Source: Salinibacterium sp. PAMC 21357
GTDB taxonomy: Bacteria; Actinomycetota; Actinomycetes; Actinomycetales; Microbacteriaceae
Reading direction: 5' to 3'
NCBI RefSeq assembly: GCF_000247645.1
Contig: NZ_AHWA01000006.1
Coordinates: forward strand, 434,001 to 498,000
Length of the DNA: 64,000 nt
In this document: one piece after another, positions 44,670 through 53,816 of the stretch
How the letters are laid out: each line of letters starts with the position of its first letter
Position numbering within the stretch: position 1 is the first letter of the stretch
Program-made: the position numbers and the translations under genes
Notes under the pieces: generated by a model
The model's database searches: none
What the model saw: only the letters and a program-made list of their open reading frames with translations
Told to the model about the DNA's origin: nothing

Positions 44670-45243
44670 CGTCTCCTCCCCGTGCTGAGCGCAGGGTTGG
44701 CGACAACGGCTTGTTTCAGCTCGACGTTCGCCACCACGGTCATGAGCAGTACGTTCATGTCGGCGTTCGAACGAGCATCCACCGTGAAAATCGGGATCAG
44801 CACGTCGGGCATTTCGTCGGCGATTGCGTCGCGTATTCCTCGATGAGCGACTTTGGTACGAGGTCGGCGCGCGTGAGGCCGATGACGATTCCGCCCCGTT
44901 CATAGATGGCGAAGAACTCTTTGACGTACTCAATGGCAATCTCGACGGGGTTTTCGGCGTCCGCATTCACGAGCACGATCACTCCCTCGGCGCGTTCGGC
45001 AAGAATCGTCCACATGAAGTCAAAACGACGCTGACCGGGAATGCCGTACAGGCGAACCTTTTCGGCTTCGTTGACACTGATCTCGCCATAGTCGAGAGCG
45101 ACGGTTGTCGTTGGTTTGTCAGCGGCGTCGCGGTCGCTGTTTGCGGCCTCGGTGCTAACGACGTCGATCTCGCTGAGGGAACGGATGGCAGTGGTCTTTC
45201 CTGCGCCCATTGGTCCGGCAAATAGGATTACGTGTTCTGACAT
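44666..45243 (-). pseudogene. Small Ras-like GTPase (MglA/CvnD type) with frameshift
   Basis: The uninterrupted frame (44797-45243) encodes 148 residues with P-loop GPMGAGKTT, switch DYG and GIPGQRRFDFMW, and G4-like TRAD, then stops. In another frame the expected C-terminus continues as IADEMPDVLIPIFTVDARSNADMN and ends ALSTGRRR with a stop at 44666-44668. Adding one A near 44823-44826 restores a 192-residue GTPase of the family's normal length, ending in an ATGA overlap with the roadblock gene. Either a real inactivating deletion or an assembly error. Confidence 0.8.
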
Positions 45244-45364
45244 TCGATGCCTCCCCCCAGGAGTAGTTCTTCTGCTTCTTTCTCACTGAAGCATGCAAGC
45301 CCCCGTTGCAGGGTAGTAGCCCCCCGTTTGGGTGTCGTTCGAAACTGCCCGCTAAAACACTGGC

Positions 45365-45376
45365 CAGAACGTTCTG
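45365..45376. promoter_or_regulatory. Perfect 12-bp palindrome upstream of the GTPase gene
   Basis: CAGAACGTTCTG is fully self-complementary. It lies 122-133 bp upstream of the GTPase start and 38 bp beyond the end of the EamA gene. It could be an operator; the factor is unknown. Confidence 0.35.
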
Positions 45377-45413
45377 TCTGTCCCCCCAAAACGTGTGGTG
45401 ATTTTGGACCACT

Positions 45414-46292
45414 TTATCGAGGCGTTACCGATTGTTTCCGGCGGCCGGAGGTGATTTGGCCCCCAACGATTGCCGCTAAGGCTAAGGCGAAACCAGCCGT
45501 TTGGGTCGCTCCGAAGGTCTGACCGAGCACGACAGCACCTAGGGCGGCTGCTGCCACTGGTGATACCAGTCCCAACACGGCAATTGACCCGATTGGCAGC
45601 ATGCGGATGCCGCGAAACCAGAGCGCATACGCCACGATTCCACCCCCGATTCCGAGCCACGAATAGCCGAGCAGCGCGGGGAGGTCAATGACAGGAGGAA
45701 CGCCCTCCGCGATGAGCGCTATCGGCAGCAAAAAGAGGCCGCCAGCGGTAAGTAACCAGCCGGCGTATCCCATGGCAGAAACCTGGGGCGGCTTGCCCCA
45801 GCGTTTCGCGAGTACCACGCCAAACGCCATGGAAGCAGTTCCGGCGAGACCGGCGATGAGGCCGACGGTGTCGAGTTGGGCTGTTGATCTGAGCACAATC
45901 AGTGCGACTCCGAGCATCCCCACCAGGCCCCAGCCCAGCAGTGGCCACGAGAGTGGTTGCCGCAGCACGACGACGACGAGCAGCGCCACGATGAGAGGTT
46001 GTGCGGCACCAAGAGTCGCGGCTATGCCTCCAGGAAGGTGGTACGCGGCAACGAAGAGTAGGGGGAAGAATGCGCCGATATTCAGGATGCCGAGCACGGC
46101 GGATTTCCCCCACCACGCTCCTGTTGGCAGCTGGCGGGCGATCGCCAGAGCGATGAGGCCGGCGGGTAGCGCGCGAACTAGCGAAGCGAAGAGCGGATGA
46201 CCGGCGGGTAGCAGTTCGGTGGTCACGATGTAGGTGGTGCCCCACGCTAGGGGTGCTAGGGCGGTCAGTAGGGTGTCGCGCAGCTGGGTCAT
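45414..46292 (-). CDS. EamA/DMT-family transporter
   Basis: The 292-residue drug/metabolite transporter has ten predicted helices in two EamA repeats (LAPLAWGTTYIVTTELLPAGHPLF at the start; YSWLGIGGGIVAYALWFRGIRMLP in repeat 2). Members export amino acids, metabolites or drugs. ATG 46292 has GAGGAAAC upstream. It is divergent from a MarR regulator, with two repeated operator-like elements between them, so regulation by the latter is likely. Confidence 0.9.
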   Translation of the reverse strand: MTQLRDTLLTALAPLAWGTTYIVTTELLPAGHPLFASLVRALPAGLIALAIARQLPTGAWWGKSAVLGILNIGAFFPLLFVAAYHLPGGIAATLGAAQPLIVALLVVVVLRQPLSWPLLGWGLVGMLGVALIVLRSTAQLDTVGLIAGLAGTASMAFGVVLAKRWGKPPQVSAMGYAGWLLTAGGLFLLPIALIAEGVPPVIDLPALLGYSWLGIGGGIVAYALWFRGIRMLPIGSIAVLGLVSPVAAAALGAVVLGQTFGATQTAGFALALAAIVGGQITSGRRKQSVTPR

Positions 46293-46346
46293 GTTTCCTC
46301 GAGTTTTTACGCGCAATACGCGCGCGCAATGTTCACTCCTAAATAG

Positions 46347-46403
46347 TTCAACGTTAAACAATCTATAGTGTTGTAGTGTGAGCGTCAAACAATTGAACGT
46401 TAA
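46347..46403. promoter_or_regulatory. Candidate MarR operators (two direct repeats)
   Basis: TTCAACGTTAA (46347-46357) and TTGAACGTTAA (46393-46403) differ by one base and share the palindromic core AACGTT. They are 46 bp apart and flank the divergent promoter region between the EamA exporter and MarR genes. Confidence 0.6.
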
Positions 46404-46411
46404 GAGGTTTC

Positions 46412-46912
46412 ATGAGTGACAGCGTCGATCGCATCATCGCCCAATGGGGTCACGTGCGACCAGAACTCGATGTCTCCGCCATGGGGATCCTCGGGCGGCT
46501 CTCACGAGTAACGCGACTGCTCGAGCGAGCCCAACTCAATGTCTTCGAAGCTCACGATCTCCACGCGGGAGAGTTCGACATCCTCGCCACGCTCCTGAGA
46601 TCACATGCTGGCGCTCGCGGACTCACCGCAGGCGCGCTTGCCACCAGCTCGATGGTCACCTCAGGCGCCATCACCAATAGGCTTGATCGACTTGTCGCCA
46701 AAGAACTAATCTCGCGCGACATCGACCCCGAAAACCGCCGAACAGTGCGTGTAGCGCTGACCGACGCCGGAACCGAACTCATCAATCGCGCGCTACTGGC
46801 CCATGTCGATAACGAAGAGACGCTGCTCGCGAGCCTCAACAGCACTCAACGGCGCGAACTAGAAGAACTACTGCGTCAGCTGCTGAGCGCTCACGAAACG
46901 ACAGCAGAGTAG
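46412..46912 (+). CDS. MarR-family transcriptional regulator
   Basis: The 166-residue winged-helix regulator reads [74 protein letters not shown], the full MarR DNA-binding region with the Asp-Arg-x2-x-Val wing. It probably represses the divergent EamA exporter and itself. Its 3' end overlaps the convergent xylB gene by 22 bp. Confidence 0.92.
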   Translation: MSDSVDRIIAQWGHVRPELDVSAMGILGRLSRVTRLLERAQLNVFEAHDLHAGEFDILATLLRSHAGARGLTAGALATSSMVTSGAITNRLDRLVAKELISRDIDPENRRTVRVALTDAGTELINRALLAHVDNEETLLASLNSTQRRELEELLRQLLSAHETTAE

Positions 46913-48294
46913 CGGGCGTATTGCTGCCGAATGATCGGCCGAAAGTCGGATGCTGGCTCGGCTGACGTCGCAATGCTCCACTCGGGCCGCGCCTCAGCTA
47001 AGGCCCACCCTGCCTGAGTGGCCGCACCGCGTGCAACGTATTCGCCCGGCTCCGGAACAACCACGGGAACATTAAACACTTGGGATGCGATCGTCGATAC
47101 AGCGGGGTTCTGGGCAGCGCCACCGATGAGCAGGATGCGCGTGGCAGAGACTCCTTGTGCACGGAGGGCATCGAGACCGTCAGCGAGTCCACACAGAAGT
47201 CCCTCGATCGCCGCGCGCGCTAATGAAGGGCGGGTCGTAGAAGCGAGCGTCATGCCGAACAGGGTTGCCGTCGCATCCGGAAGGTTAGGCGTTCGTTCGC
47301 CTTCGAAATAGGGCTGTAGTACAAGACCGCCAGCGCCCGGTTCTGCCTGCAGCGCGAGCACGCCTAGTTCGTCGTGACTGACGCCAAGCAATGCGGCTGT
47401 GCTGTCGAGCACTCGTGCCGCGTTGAGGGTTGCCACGAGGGGAAGAAAGCGTCCGCTGGCGTCGGCAAATCCGGCAACGGTCCCGGTGGGGTCTGGCACT
47501 TGATCGTCGGCGACAGCGAATACGGTTCCACTGGTGCCGATGGATACCACGACATCGCCAGTGCGCGCCCCGAGGCCGAGTGCCGCTGCAGCGTTGTCGC
47601 CCGCGCCGCACGCGACCGTCACGGGGGAGTCATCCAGAGTGCCGACTGTTTCGCCGGGGGCAACGATGCGTGGCAACACCACACCAAGCGCGTCAGCCTT
47701 TCGCCCGAGCGCTGCCGCCAGCAGATCAAGGTCATAGTCATTTGTTACCGAGTTGAAGTACCCCGTGCCGCTGGCGTCAGAGCGATCAGTCGTCAACTCA
47801 TCGAGCTGAGGATTAGCGACTCCAAACCCACGCAAGCGCCACGTCAGCCAGTCATGTGGCAAACACACCGCCGCCACCAACGCAGCATTCTCGGGTTCGT
47901 TGTCGCGCAACCAGCGCAACTTCGTCGACGTAAATGAGGCAACAGGAAGCGAGCCCGTGCGATCGGCAATATCGGGGAACTCTCGCACCAAATCAGTGGC
48001 GGCAGTTGCCGAGCGAGTGTCGTTCCACAGCAAGGCGGGGCGGATGACGCGGCCGGCGGCATCCAGCACGACCATGCCGTGCTGCTGCCCTCCGACCGAA
48101 ATCGCGGAAACGTCGTCGAGGCCGCCAGCGTCTGCAATTGCCGCGGTAAGAGCTGACCACCAAGCTTCGGGGTCCACCTCGGTACCGGCGGGGTGGGCGG
48201 CGCGACCCGAGCGCACGAGCGCCCCGGTCGCGACATCCACAATGAGAACTTTGCAGGACTGTGTCGAGGAGTCGACCCCGGCGACGAGCGTCAT
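46891..48294 (-). CDS. xylB: Xylulokinase
   Basis: The 467-residue FGGY-family carbohydrate kinase phosphorylates D-xylulose to xylulose 5-phosphate. N-terminal [27 protein letters not shown] with the xylulose-type Gln-His, and C-terminal [23 protein letters not shown] are characteristic. It starts immediately after the xylA stop (TAA-ATG), so the two are translated from one message. Confidence 0.95.
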   Translation of the reverse strand: MTLVAGVDSSTQSCKVLIVDVATGALVRSGRAAHPAGTEVDPEAWWSALTAAIADAGGLDDVSAISVGGQQHGMVVLDAAGRVIRPALLWNDTRSATAATDLVREFPDIADRTGSLPVASFTSTKLRWLRDNEPENAALVAAVCLPHDWLTWRLRGFGVANPQLDELTTDRSDASGTGYFNSVTNDYDLDLLAAALGRKADALGVVLPRIVAPGETVGTLDDSPVTVACGAGDNAAAALGLGARTGDVVVSIGTSGTVFAVADDQVPDPTGTVAGFADASGRFLPLVATLNAARVLDSTAALLGVSHDELGVLALQAEPGAGGLVLQPYFEGERTPNLPDATATLFGMTLASTTRPSLARAAIEGLLCGLADGLDALRAQGVSATRILLIGGAAQNPAVSTIASQVFNVPVVVPEPGEYVARGAATQAGWALAEARPEWSIATSAEPASDFRPIIRQQYARYSAVVS

Positions 48295-49485
48295 TTAGCG
48301 GGCGCCCATAAGGTGCTCGCCAGCAAGCTGCTGAAGGCGAACGAAGCCGAAGCCCTTGCCATTGAAGTAGGCCTCGTGATCGAAGTCTTCGTATGAGGCG
48401 CGGTCGGCCAACAGGTCGTCATAGCTTTCATTCTCGCCGAGAGTGTTCTCAGAGAGTTCGAGGACGCGCGCGGCGACGAGAGCTTCTTGCACCTCAGGGT
48501 CGGCGCGGAAGGCGGCAGCGCGCTCCTTGAGGAGCAGGTAGTTGCGCATGTTGGCGGCAGCGGAATCCCACACTCCAGCTTCGTCTTCGGTGCGGCTCGG
48601 CTTGAAGTCAAAGTGGCGGGGGCCGGTGTAGCTCTGGCCTCCATCGGGCCCACCATTTTCGAGCAGGTCGACGAGCGAGAACGCATTGTGTAGGTCACCG
48701 TGACCAAAGACGAGGTCTTGGTCGTACTTGATTCCACGCTGGCCATTGAGGTCGATGTGGAACAGCTTGCCCTGGTACAGCGCCTGGGCAATGCCCGAGG
48801 TGAAGTTGAGCCCGGCCATCTGTTCGTGACCCGTCTCGGGGTTCACGCCGAACAGCTCGGGGCGTTCGAGGGTTTCGATGAACGCCATGGCGTGACCGAC
48901 GGTCGGCAGCAAAATGTCGCCGCGGGGCTCGTTGGGCTTGGGCTCAATAGCGAAGCGGATGTCGTAGCCCTTTTCGGTGACATAGTCGCCAAACAGGTTG
49001 AGAGATTCGCGGTAGCGCTCGAGTGCTGCGCGCACGTTCTTTGCTGAGTCATACTCGGCGCCTTCACGGCCGCCCCACATGACGAAGGTCTTGGCGCCCA
49101 GCTCTACGCCGAGTTCGAGCTGACGCATTGCTTTGCGCATGGCGAAGCGACGAACGCTGCGGTCGTTCGACGTGAATCCACCATCCTTGAAGACGGGGGC
49201 GCTGAAGAGGTTAGTGGTGACCATCGGCACGATGAGGCCGGTGTCGCTGAGTACTTGCTTCAGGCGGTCGATCTGCTTCTGGCGTTCGGCATCCGTGGAT
49301 CCAAAGGCGAAGAGGTCATCGTCGTGGAACGTAATTCCGTAGGCGCCTAGCTCGGCGAGCTTTTCAACGCCGTGGACGATATCGAGGGGAGCGCGAGTTG
49401 CTCCGCCGAACGGGTCAACACCTTCCCAGCCGATTGTCCAAAGGCCGAAGGAAAATTTGTCGGCGGGGGTGGGTTGTAAAGACAT
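48295..49485 (-). CDS. xylA: Xylose isomerase
   Basis: The 396-residue actinobacterial-type (class I) xylose isomerase is recognised by [26 protein letters not shown] with the catalytic His, [11 protein letters not shown] with metal-binding Glu, [11 protein letters not shown] and [22 protein letters not shown]. It converts D-xylose to D-xylulose in the cytosol. ATG 49485 has GGAGAG 5 bp upstream. It is first in the xylAB operon, divergent from the xylose transporter genes. Confidence 0.97.
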   Translation of the reverse strand: MSLQPTPADKFSFGLWTIGWEGVDPFGGATRAPLDIVHGVEKLAELGAYGITFHDDDLFAFGSTDAERQKQIDRLKQVLSDTGLIVPMVTTNLFSAPVFKDGGFTSNDRSVRRFAMRKAMRQLELGVELGAKTFVMWGGREGAEYDSAKNVRAALERYRESLNLFGDYVTEKGYDIRFAIEPKPNEPRGDILLPTVGHAMAFIETLERPELFGVNPETGHEQMAGLNFTSGIAQALYQGKLFHIDLNGQRGIKYDQDLVFGHGDLHNAFSLVDLLENGGPDGGQSYTGPRHFDFKPSRTEDEAGVWDSAAANMRNYLLLKERAAAFRADPEVQEALVAARVLELSENTLGENESYDDLLADRASYEDFDHEAYFNGKGFGFVRLQQLAGEHLMGAR

Positions 49486-49851
49486 GGTGACTCTCCGTTG
49501 GCGGCTATGGCAATAAGTTATTTTTCACAACTTACCCCGCTCTACTGCCTACGTCAATGCGACCTTTCGTGCGAGAGCGGCCGGAAAAAACCCTCGCTGT
49601 CAGCTAATCGTTATGCAATTTTGCGGGAAACTGTTGCGTTCACGCGGTGAACCCATATATGTTCTCAATGTCAACAAAAGGGGTGCCAAGCGCATCCCTC
49701 GCGATACAACGGAGTAACGCACGCACTCGTCGGGCAACCGGCGACAGTGCTACATTCCCTTTCGCGAGGATCACGCTTCTGCCCCTCTGCCGGCAACACG
49801 CGCAGTGCTTCCGGCTTTTGTCCGGCAATCACACTCGAAAGGGACAACACG
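49486..49851. promoter_or_regulatory. Divergent xyl regulatory region
   Basis: This 366-bp gap separates xylA from the transporter operon. It contains an inverted repeat TAAGTT-(9)-AACTTA at 49514-49534, 29 bp upstream of xylA, the best candidate for a ROK-type XylR operator. A second perfect inverted repeat GTTCAC-GCG-GTGAAC lies at 49638-49652. I see no coding signal in it. The ROK protein encoded at the end of the transporter operon is the likely regulator. Confidence 0.6.
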
Positions 49852-50955
49852 ATGTCAATGAAGAAAATAATCGCCGTCGCAGCAGCGACAGTGATGACCA
49901 TCGGGCTCGCCGCCTGCAGCAGCGGCGAATCAGGCAGCGGCGGAGACAGCCTCGGCAGCGTCGGAATTTCGATGCCGACGCGAAGCCTCGAACGCTGGAT
50001 CAATGACGGCGAAGGCCTCAAGGCTCAGCTCGAAGACGCCGGCTACTCAGCCGACCTGCAGTATGCGGATGACAAGGCCGACACTCAGATTAGCCAGATC
50101 CAGAACCAAATCGCTTCGGGCGTCGACGTTATCGTCATCGCCGCGATCGACGGAGAGCTCCTTGCACCGGTGCTCGCCGATGCAGCAGCACAGGACATTA
50201 CCGTCATTGCTTACGACCGTCTGATCAACGGCACCCCCGACGTCGACTACTACGCCACGTTCGACAACTACAAGGTCGGCCAGCTTCAGGGTGAGTTCAT
50301 TGAAGAACAGCTCGGACTCGCTGATGGCGCAGGCCCGTTCAACCTCGAGCCTTTCGCCGGTAGCCCCGATGACAACAACGCCAAGTTCTTCTTCTCCGGC
50401 GCGTGGGATATCTTGCTTCCTTATGTAGAGAACGGCCAGTTGGTCGTTCCCTCGGGCAAGGCTCCTGCCAGTAACGATGACTGGGCCAGCATCGGAATCC
50501 TCGGCTGGAAGTCTGACTCGGCTCAGTCCGAGCTCGACAACCGCCTGGGTTCGTTCTACACCGGTGGCGAGAAGATCGACGTCGTTCTTTCTCCTAACGA
50601 CAGCCTCGCTCAGGGTATTGCCGCATCGCTTCGCAGCGCCGGTTACACCGCAGGCACCGACTGGCCGCTCTTGACCGGTCAGGATGCCGACAAGGCTAGC
50701 GTCGTCAACATCCTCGCTGGCGAACAGTCGATGACCGTCTGGAAGGACACCCGCGAGCTTGGAAACGTCGTCTTCGGCTTCGTCGAGGCAGTTATGAATG
50801 GCGACGAGCCCGAGATCAACGACACCGAAACGTACGACAACGGTGAAAAGGTTGTTCCCGCGTTCCTCATCGCGCCTGAGGTCGTCGTCAAGGATGACGT
50901 GCAGACAAAGCTCATTGATTCTGGCTTTATCAAGGCATCAGACGTAGGGCTCTAA
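49852..50955 (+). CDS. Sugar (xylose) ABC transporter binding lipoprotein
   Basis: The 367-residue family 4 periplasmic-binding-type lipoprotein resembles ChvE/XylF. The signal peptide is MSMKKIIAVAAATVMTIGLAAC, with Cys as lipidation site. The mature protein starts at VGISMPTRSLERWINDG, and the central VIVIAAIDGELLAPVL and VLSPNDSLAQGI are typical. ATG 49852 is supported by GAAAGGGA 7 bp upstream. A strong hairpin follows the stop. By context it binds D-xylose or related pentoses. Confidence 0.92.
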   Translation: MSMKKIIAVAAATVMTIGLAACSSGESGSGGDSLGSVGISMPTRSLERWINDGEGLKAQLEDAGYSADLQYADDKADTQISQIQNQIASGVDVIVIAAIDGELLAPVLADAAAQDITVIAYDRLINGTPDVDYYATFDNYKVGQLQGEFIEEQLGLADGAGPFNLEPFAGSPDDNNAKFFFSGAWDILLPYVENGQLVVPSGKAPASNDDWASIGILGWKSDSAQSELDNRLGSFYTGGEKIDVVLSPNDSLAQGIAASLRSAGYTAGTDWPLLTGQDADKASVVNILAGEQSMTVWKDTRELGNVVFGFVEAVMNGDEPEINDTETYDNGEKVVPAFLIAPEVVVKDDVQTKLIDSGFIKASDVGL

Positions 50956-50989
50956 CCCGCAATTCGTAAGAAGCATTACCATTCGACAA

Positions 50990-51017
50990 TCGGGGGACGG
51001 CAACTGCCGTCCCCCGA
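50990..51017 (+). other. Intercistronic hairpin after the xylose binding-protein gene
   Basis: TCGGGGGACGGC (50990-51001), loop AACT, GCCGTCCCCCGA (51006-51017) form a perfect 12-bp GC-rich stem. There is no T-run. It parallels the hairpin after the cellobiose binding-protein gene. Confidence 0.8.
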
Positions 51018-51041
51018 AAGTCACTGCGAGCGGAGCTAATC

Positions 51042-52571
51042 ATGACTGCGATCCTCAGCATGAACACAATCACTAAAGACTTCAACGGCGGCGTCCGCGC
51101 ACTCGATGGCGTGAGCCTCGAAGTGGAGCGCGGGCAAGTGCACGCAATCTGCGGCGAAAACGGTGCCGGAAAATCCACCCTCATGAAGGTGCTCAGCGGG
51201 GTGTATCCCGCGGGTAGCTATGACGGCAGCATTACCTTTGAGAATCACGAAACCGCCTACCGGTCTATTAACGACTCGGAGCATGACGGCATCGTGATCA
51301 TCCACCAGGAACTCGCCCTCAGCCCGTACCTCTCTATTGCCGAGAACATTTTCTTGGGCAATGAGATTGCCACTCGCGGCGTCGTCGACTGGGCGAAGAC
51401 CAATCGTGAAGCAACGCTGCTTCTCGCGCGGGTTGGGCTCGACGAACAGCCCAGTACTCGCGTACTTGAACTGGGCGTTGGCAAGCAGCAACTGGTCGAG
51501 ATCGCGAAAGCACTCTCAAAAAAGGTCAAGCTCTTGATTTTGGATGAGCCAACCGCCGCCCTCAATGATGAAGACTCCGCCCATCTGCTTGACCTCATCC
51601 GCAGCCTTCGCGGTCAGGGCATCACGTGCATCATCATTTCGCACAAGCTCAAAGAGATCCGTAATATCGCTGACAAAGTCACCATCATTCGTGATGGCAA
51701 GACAATTGAGACATTCGCGATGTCGGAAGAGGATGCCACTGAAGCCAGAATTATTCGGGCGATGGTCGGCCGCGACCTCGACAGTATGTTTCCGCCCCAC
51801 ACCCCCCAGATTGGCGACGAACTCTTTCGGGTCGAAAACTGGACGGTCCATCATCCCGTCGACACGACCAGAAAAGTTGTCGATAATGCGGCGTTCTCAG
51901 TGGCCGCTGGCGAAATTGTTGGCTTCGCCGGGCTAATGGGTGCCGGGCGAACTGAGCTGGCGATGAGCATTTTTGGCCGCTCTTATGGCAGTCACATCAG
52001 TGGAACCGCCTACAAAAATGGCACCGAGATTTCGGTCAAGTCAGTGAGCGAAGCAATCGGCCACGGCATCGCGTATGCCACCGAAGATCGCAAACATTTC
52101 GGGCTCAATCTGATCGGCAGTATCGCCGTGAACATTTCGGCAGCAGCACTGTCAAAGATTTCGCGGTTCGGAATCGTGGACCGCTTTGCCGAAAACAGGG
52201 TCGCCGAGGACTATCGCGGCCAAATGAACATCAAGACTCCGAACGTCTCTGTGCTCTCGGGAAACCTCTCTGGCGGCAACCAACAAAAGGTGGTCTTGAG
52301 CAAATGGATGTTCTCGGGGCCCGACATCCTGATTCTCGATGAGCCAACCCGTGGCATCGATGTGGGTGCCAAATACGAAATTTACGGAATCATCAACGCC
52401 CTTGCCGCTCAAGGCAAAGCGGTCGTCGTGATCTCGTCTGAACTGCCAGAACTGCTCGGACTGTGTGACCGCATTTATGCCATCTCTGAAGGAACCATTA
52501 CCGGCGAAGTTGACCGCGCCGACGCTAACCAAGAACGACTCATGCACTTGATGACCGCGGGAAAGGACTAA
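51042..52571 (+). CDS. Sugar ABC transporter ATPase, double-domain (XylG-like)
   Basis: The 509-residue protein has two fused ABC domains. The first Walker [15 protein letters not shown], signature [15 protein letters not shown] and Walker [12 protein letters not shown] are intact. The second nucleotide-binding loop is degenerate ([10 protein letters not shown]) as usual in the CUT2 family, followed by [14 protein letters not shown] and [15 protein letters not shown]. It powers uptake with the adjacent permease and binding protein. Confidence 0.95.
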   Translation: MTAILSMNTITKDFNGGVRALDGVSLEVERGQVHAICGENGAGKSTLMKVLSGVYPAGSYDGSITFENHETAYRSINDSEHDGIVIIHQELALSPYLSIAENIFLGNEIATRGVVDWAKTNREATLLLARVGLDEQPSTRVLELGVGKQQLVEIAKALSKKVKLLILDEPTAALNDEDSAHLLDLIRSLRGQGITCIIISHKLKEIRNIADKVTIIRDGKTIETFAMSEEDATEARIIRAMVGRDLDSMFPPHTPQIGDELFRVENWTVHHPVDTTRKVVDNAAFSVAAGEIVGFAGLMGAGRTELAMSIFGRSYGSHISGTAYKNGTEISVKSVSEAIGHGIAYATEDRKHFGLNLIGSIAVNISAAALSKISRFGIVDRFAENRVAEDYRGQMNIKTPNVSVLSGNLSGGNQQKVVLSKWMFSGPDILILDEPTRGIDVGAKYEIYGIINALAAQGKAVVVISSELPELLGLCDRIYAISEGTITGEVDRADANQERLMHLMTAGKD

Positions 52572-52575
52572 CCCG

Positions 52576-53775
52576 ATGACTACAACAACCCCCGACCGCA
52601 AACGGCCCAAGATGCGGATCGACCTGCGCCAGTACGGAATTCTTGCCGCGCTCGTCGTAATCGTCGTGCTCTTTCAGGTGCTGACGGATGGCCGGCTCCT
52701 GCTTCCGGGAAACATCAACAACCTCATCCAGCAGAACGCCTACGTGCTGATCCTTGCCGTCGGAATGGTGATTGTGATTATCGCCGGCCACATCGACCTC
52801 TCCGTTGGTTCCGTCGTCGCCATGGTCGGTGCAGTTTCTGCGATCTCGATGACCCAGTGGGGATTGCCCTGGTGGGGAGCCGTAATCGTGGCGCTCGTCT
52901 TGGGCGCCGCAGTTGGTGCTTGGCAGGGTTTCTGGGTGGCGTTCGTCGGAATCCCGGCGTTCATCGTGACGCTCGCCGGCATGCTTCTCTTTCGGGGCCT
53001 CACCCTCGTTTTCCTGACCGGAGGAACGATCAACGCGCTTCCGGCAGAATTCAACGCCATCGGTGGTGGCTGGTTGCCTGAGCTGTTTGGCACCATCGGT
53101 GAGGGGCGCGGCGACCGCGACATCCTCACGATCGTTTTGGGTGTTCTCGCCGCAGCGTTGCTCGTTGGCCAACAATTGCGCAGTCGCGCGAAGCAGCGCA
53201 GCCTCGAACTGCCCGTTGAGGGTGCTGTGTCGTTCTGGGCTAAGAATCTCATTGCTGCCGGCGCGATTATTGCGTTGACTTTCCAGCTCTCGGCATACCG
53301 CGGAACGCCAATCATCCTGATCATTCTTGCGGTGCTCATTCTGCTGTTCACCTTCGTGCTCAATCAGACCGTGTTCGGGCGCCACGTTTATGCAATTGGT
53401 GGCAACCTGTTCGCTGCCCAAATGAGTGGCGTTAAGACGTCGTGGATCAACTTCTTCGTGTTCGTCAACATGGGTGTGCTTGCTGGTCTGGCTGGCGTCG
53501 TCACGACTGCCCGTGCCGGGGGTGCTGTGGCGTCTGCGGGTCAGAACTTTGAGCTTGATGCGATCGCCGCGGTCTTCATTGGTGGCGCCGCAGTGACCGG
53601 CGGCGTCGGTACCGTGATCGGTGCTGTCATCGGCGCGCTGATTATGGGTGTGCTCAACATGGGGCTGTCGATTCTTTCGGTCGATGCCGCTTGGCAACAG
53701 ACGATCAAGGGGTTGGTTTTGCTCCTCGCTGTGGCCTTCGATGTTATGAGCAAGCGTCGCAGCGGACGTCGCTAG
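52576..53775 (+). CDS. Sugar ABC transporter permease (XylH-like)
   Basis: The 399-residue CUT2 permease has about ten helices. MVIVIIAGHIDLSVGSVVAMVGAVSA near residues 60-85 is the conserved loop of the RbsC/XylH family, and GRHVYAIGGNLFAAQMSGV plus AIAAVFIGGAAVTGGVGTVIGAVIGALIMGVLNMG are typical. It starts 4 bp after the ATPase stop. It is followed by the ROK regulator. Confidence 0.95.
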   Translation: MTTTTPDRKRPKMRIDLRQYGILAALVVIVVLFQVLTDGRLLLPGNINNLIQQNAYVLILAVGMVIVIIAGHIDLSVGSVVAMVGAVSAISMTQWGLPWWGAVIVALVLGAAVGAWQGFWVAFVGIPAFIVTLAGMLLFRGLTLVFLTGGTINALPAEFNAIGGGWLPELFGTIGEGRGDRDILTIVLGVLAAALLVGQQLRSRAKQRSLELPVEGAVSFWAKNLIAAGAIIALTFQLSAYRGTPIILIILAVLILLFTFVLNQTVFGRHVYAIGGNLFAAQMSGVKTSWINFFVFVNMGVLAGLAGVVTTARAGGAVASAGQNFELDAIAAVFIGGAAVTGGVGTVIGAVIGALIMGVLNMGLSILSVDAAWQQTIKGLVLLLAVAFDVMSKRRSGRR

Positions 53776-53816
53776 TCTTAGATCACCTAATTGTTGCCAA
53801 CCGAGTGGATTAGCCC

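Noticed and set aside
45365-45376. CAGAACGTTCTG considered as a LexA/SOS box
   Set aside because: Actinobacterial LexA boxes need GAAC-N4-GTTC; here the half-sites abut with no spacer.
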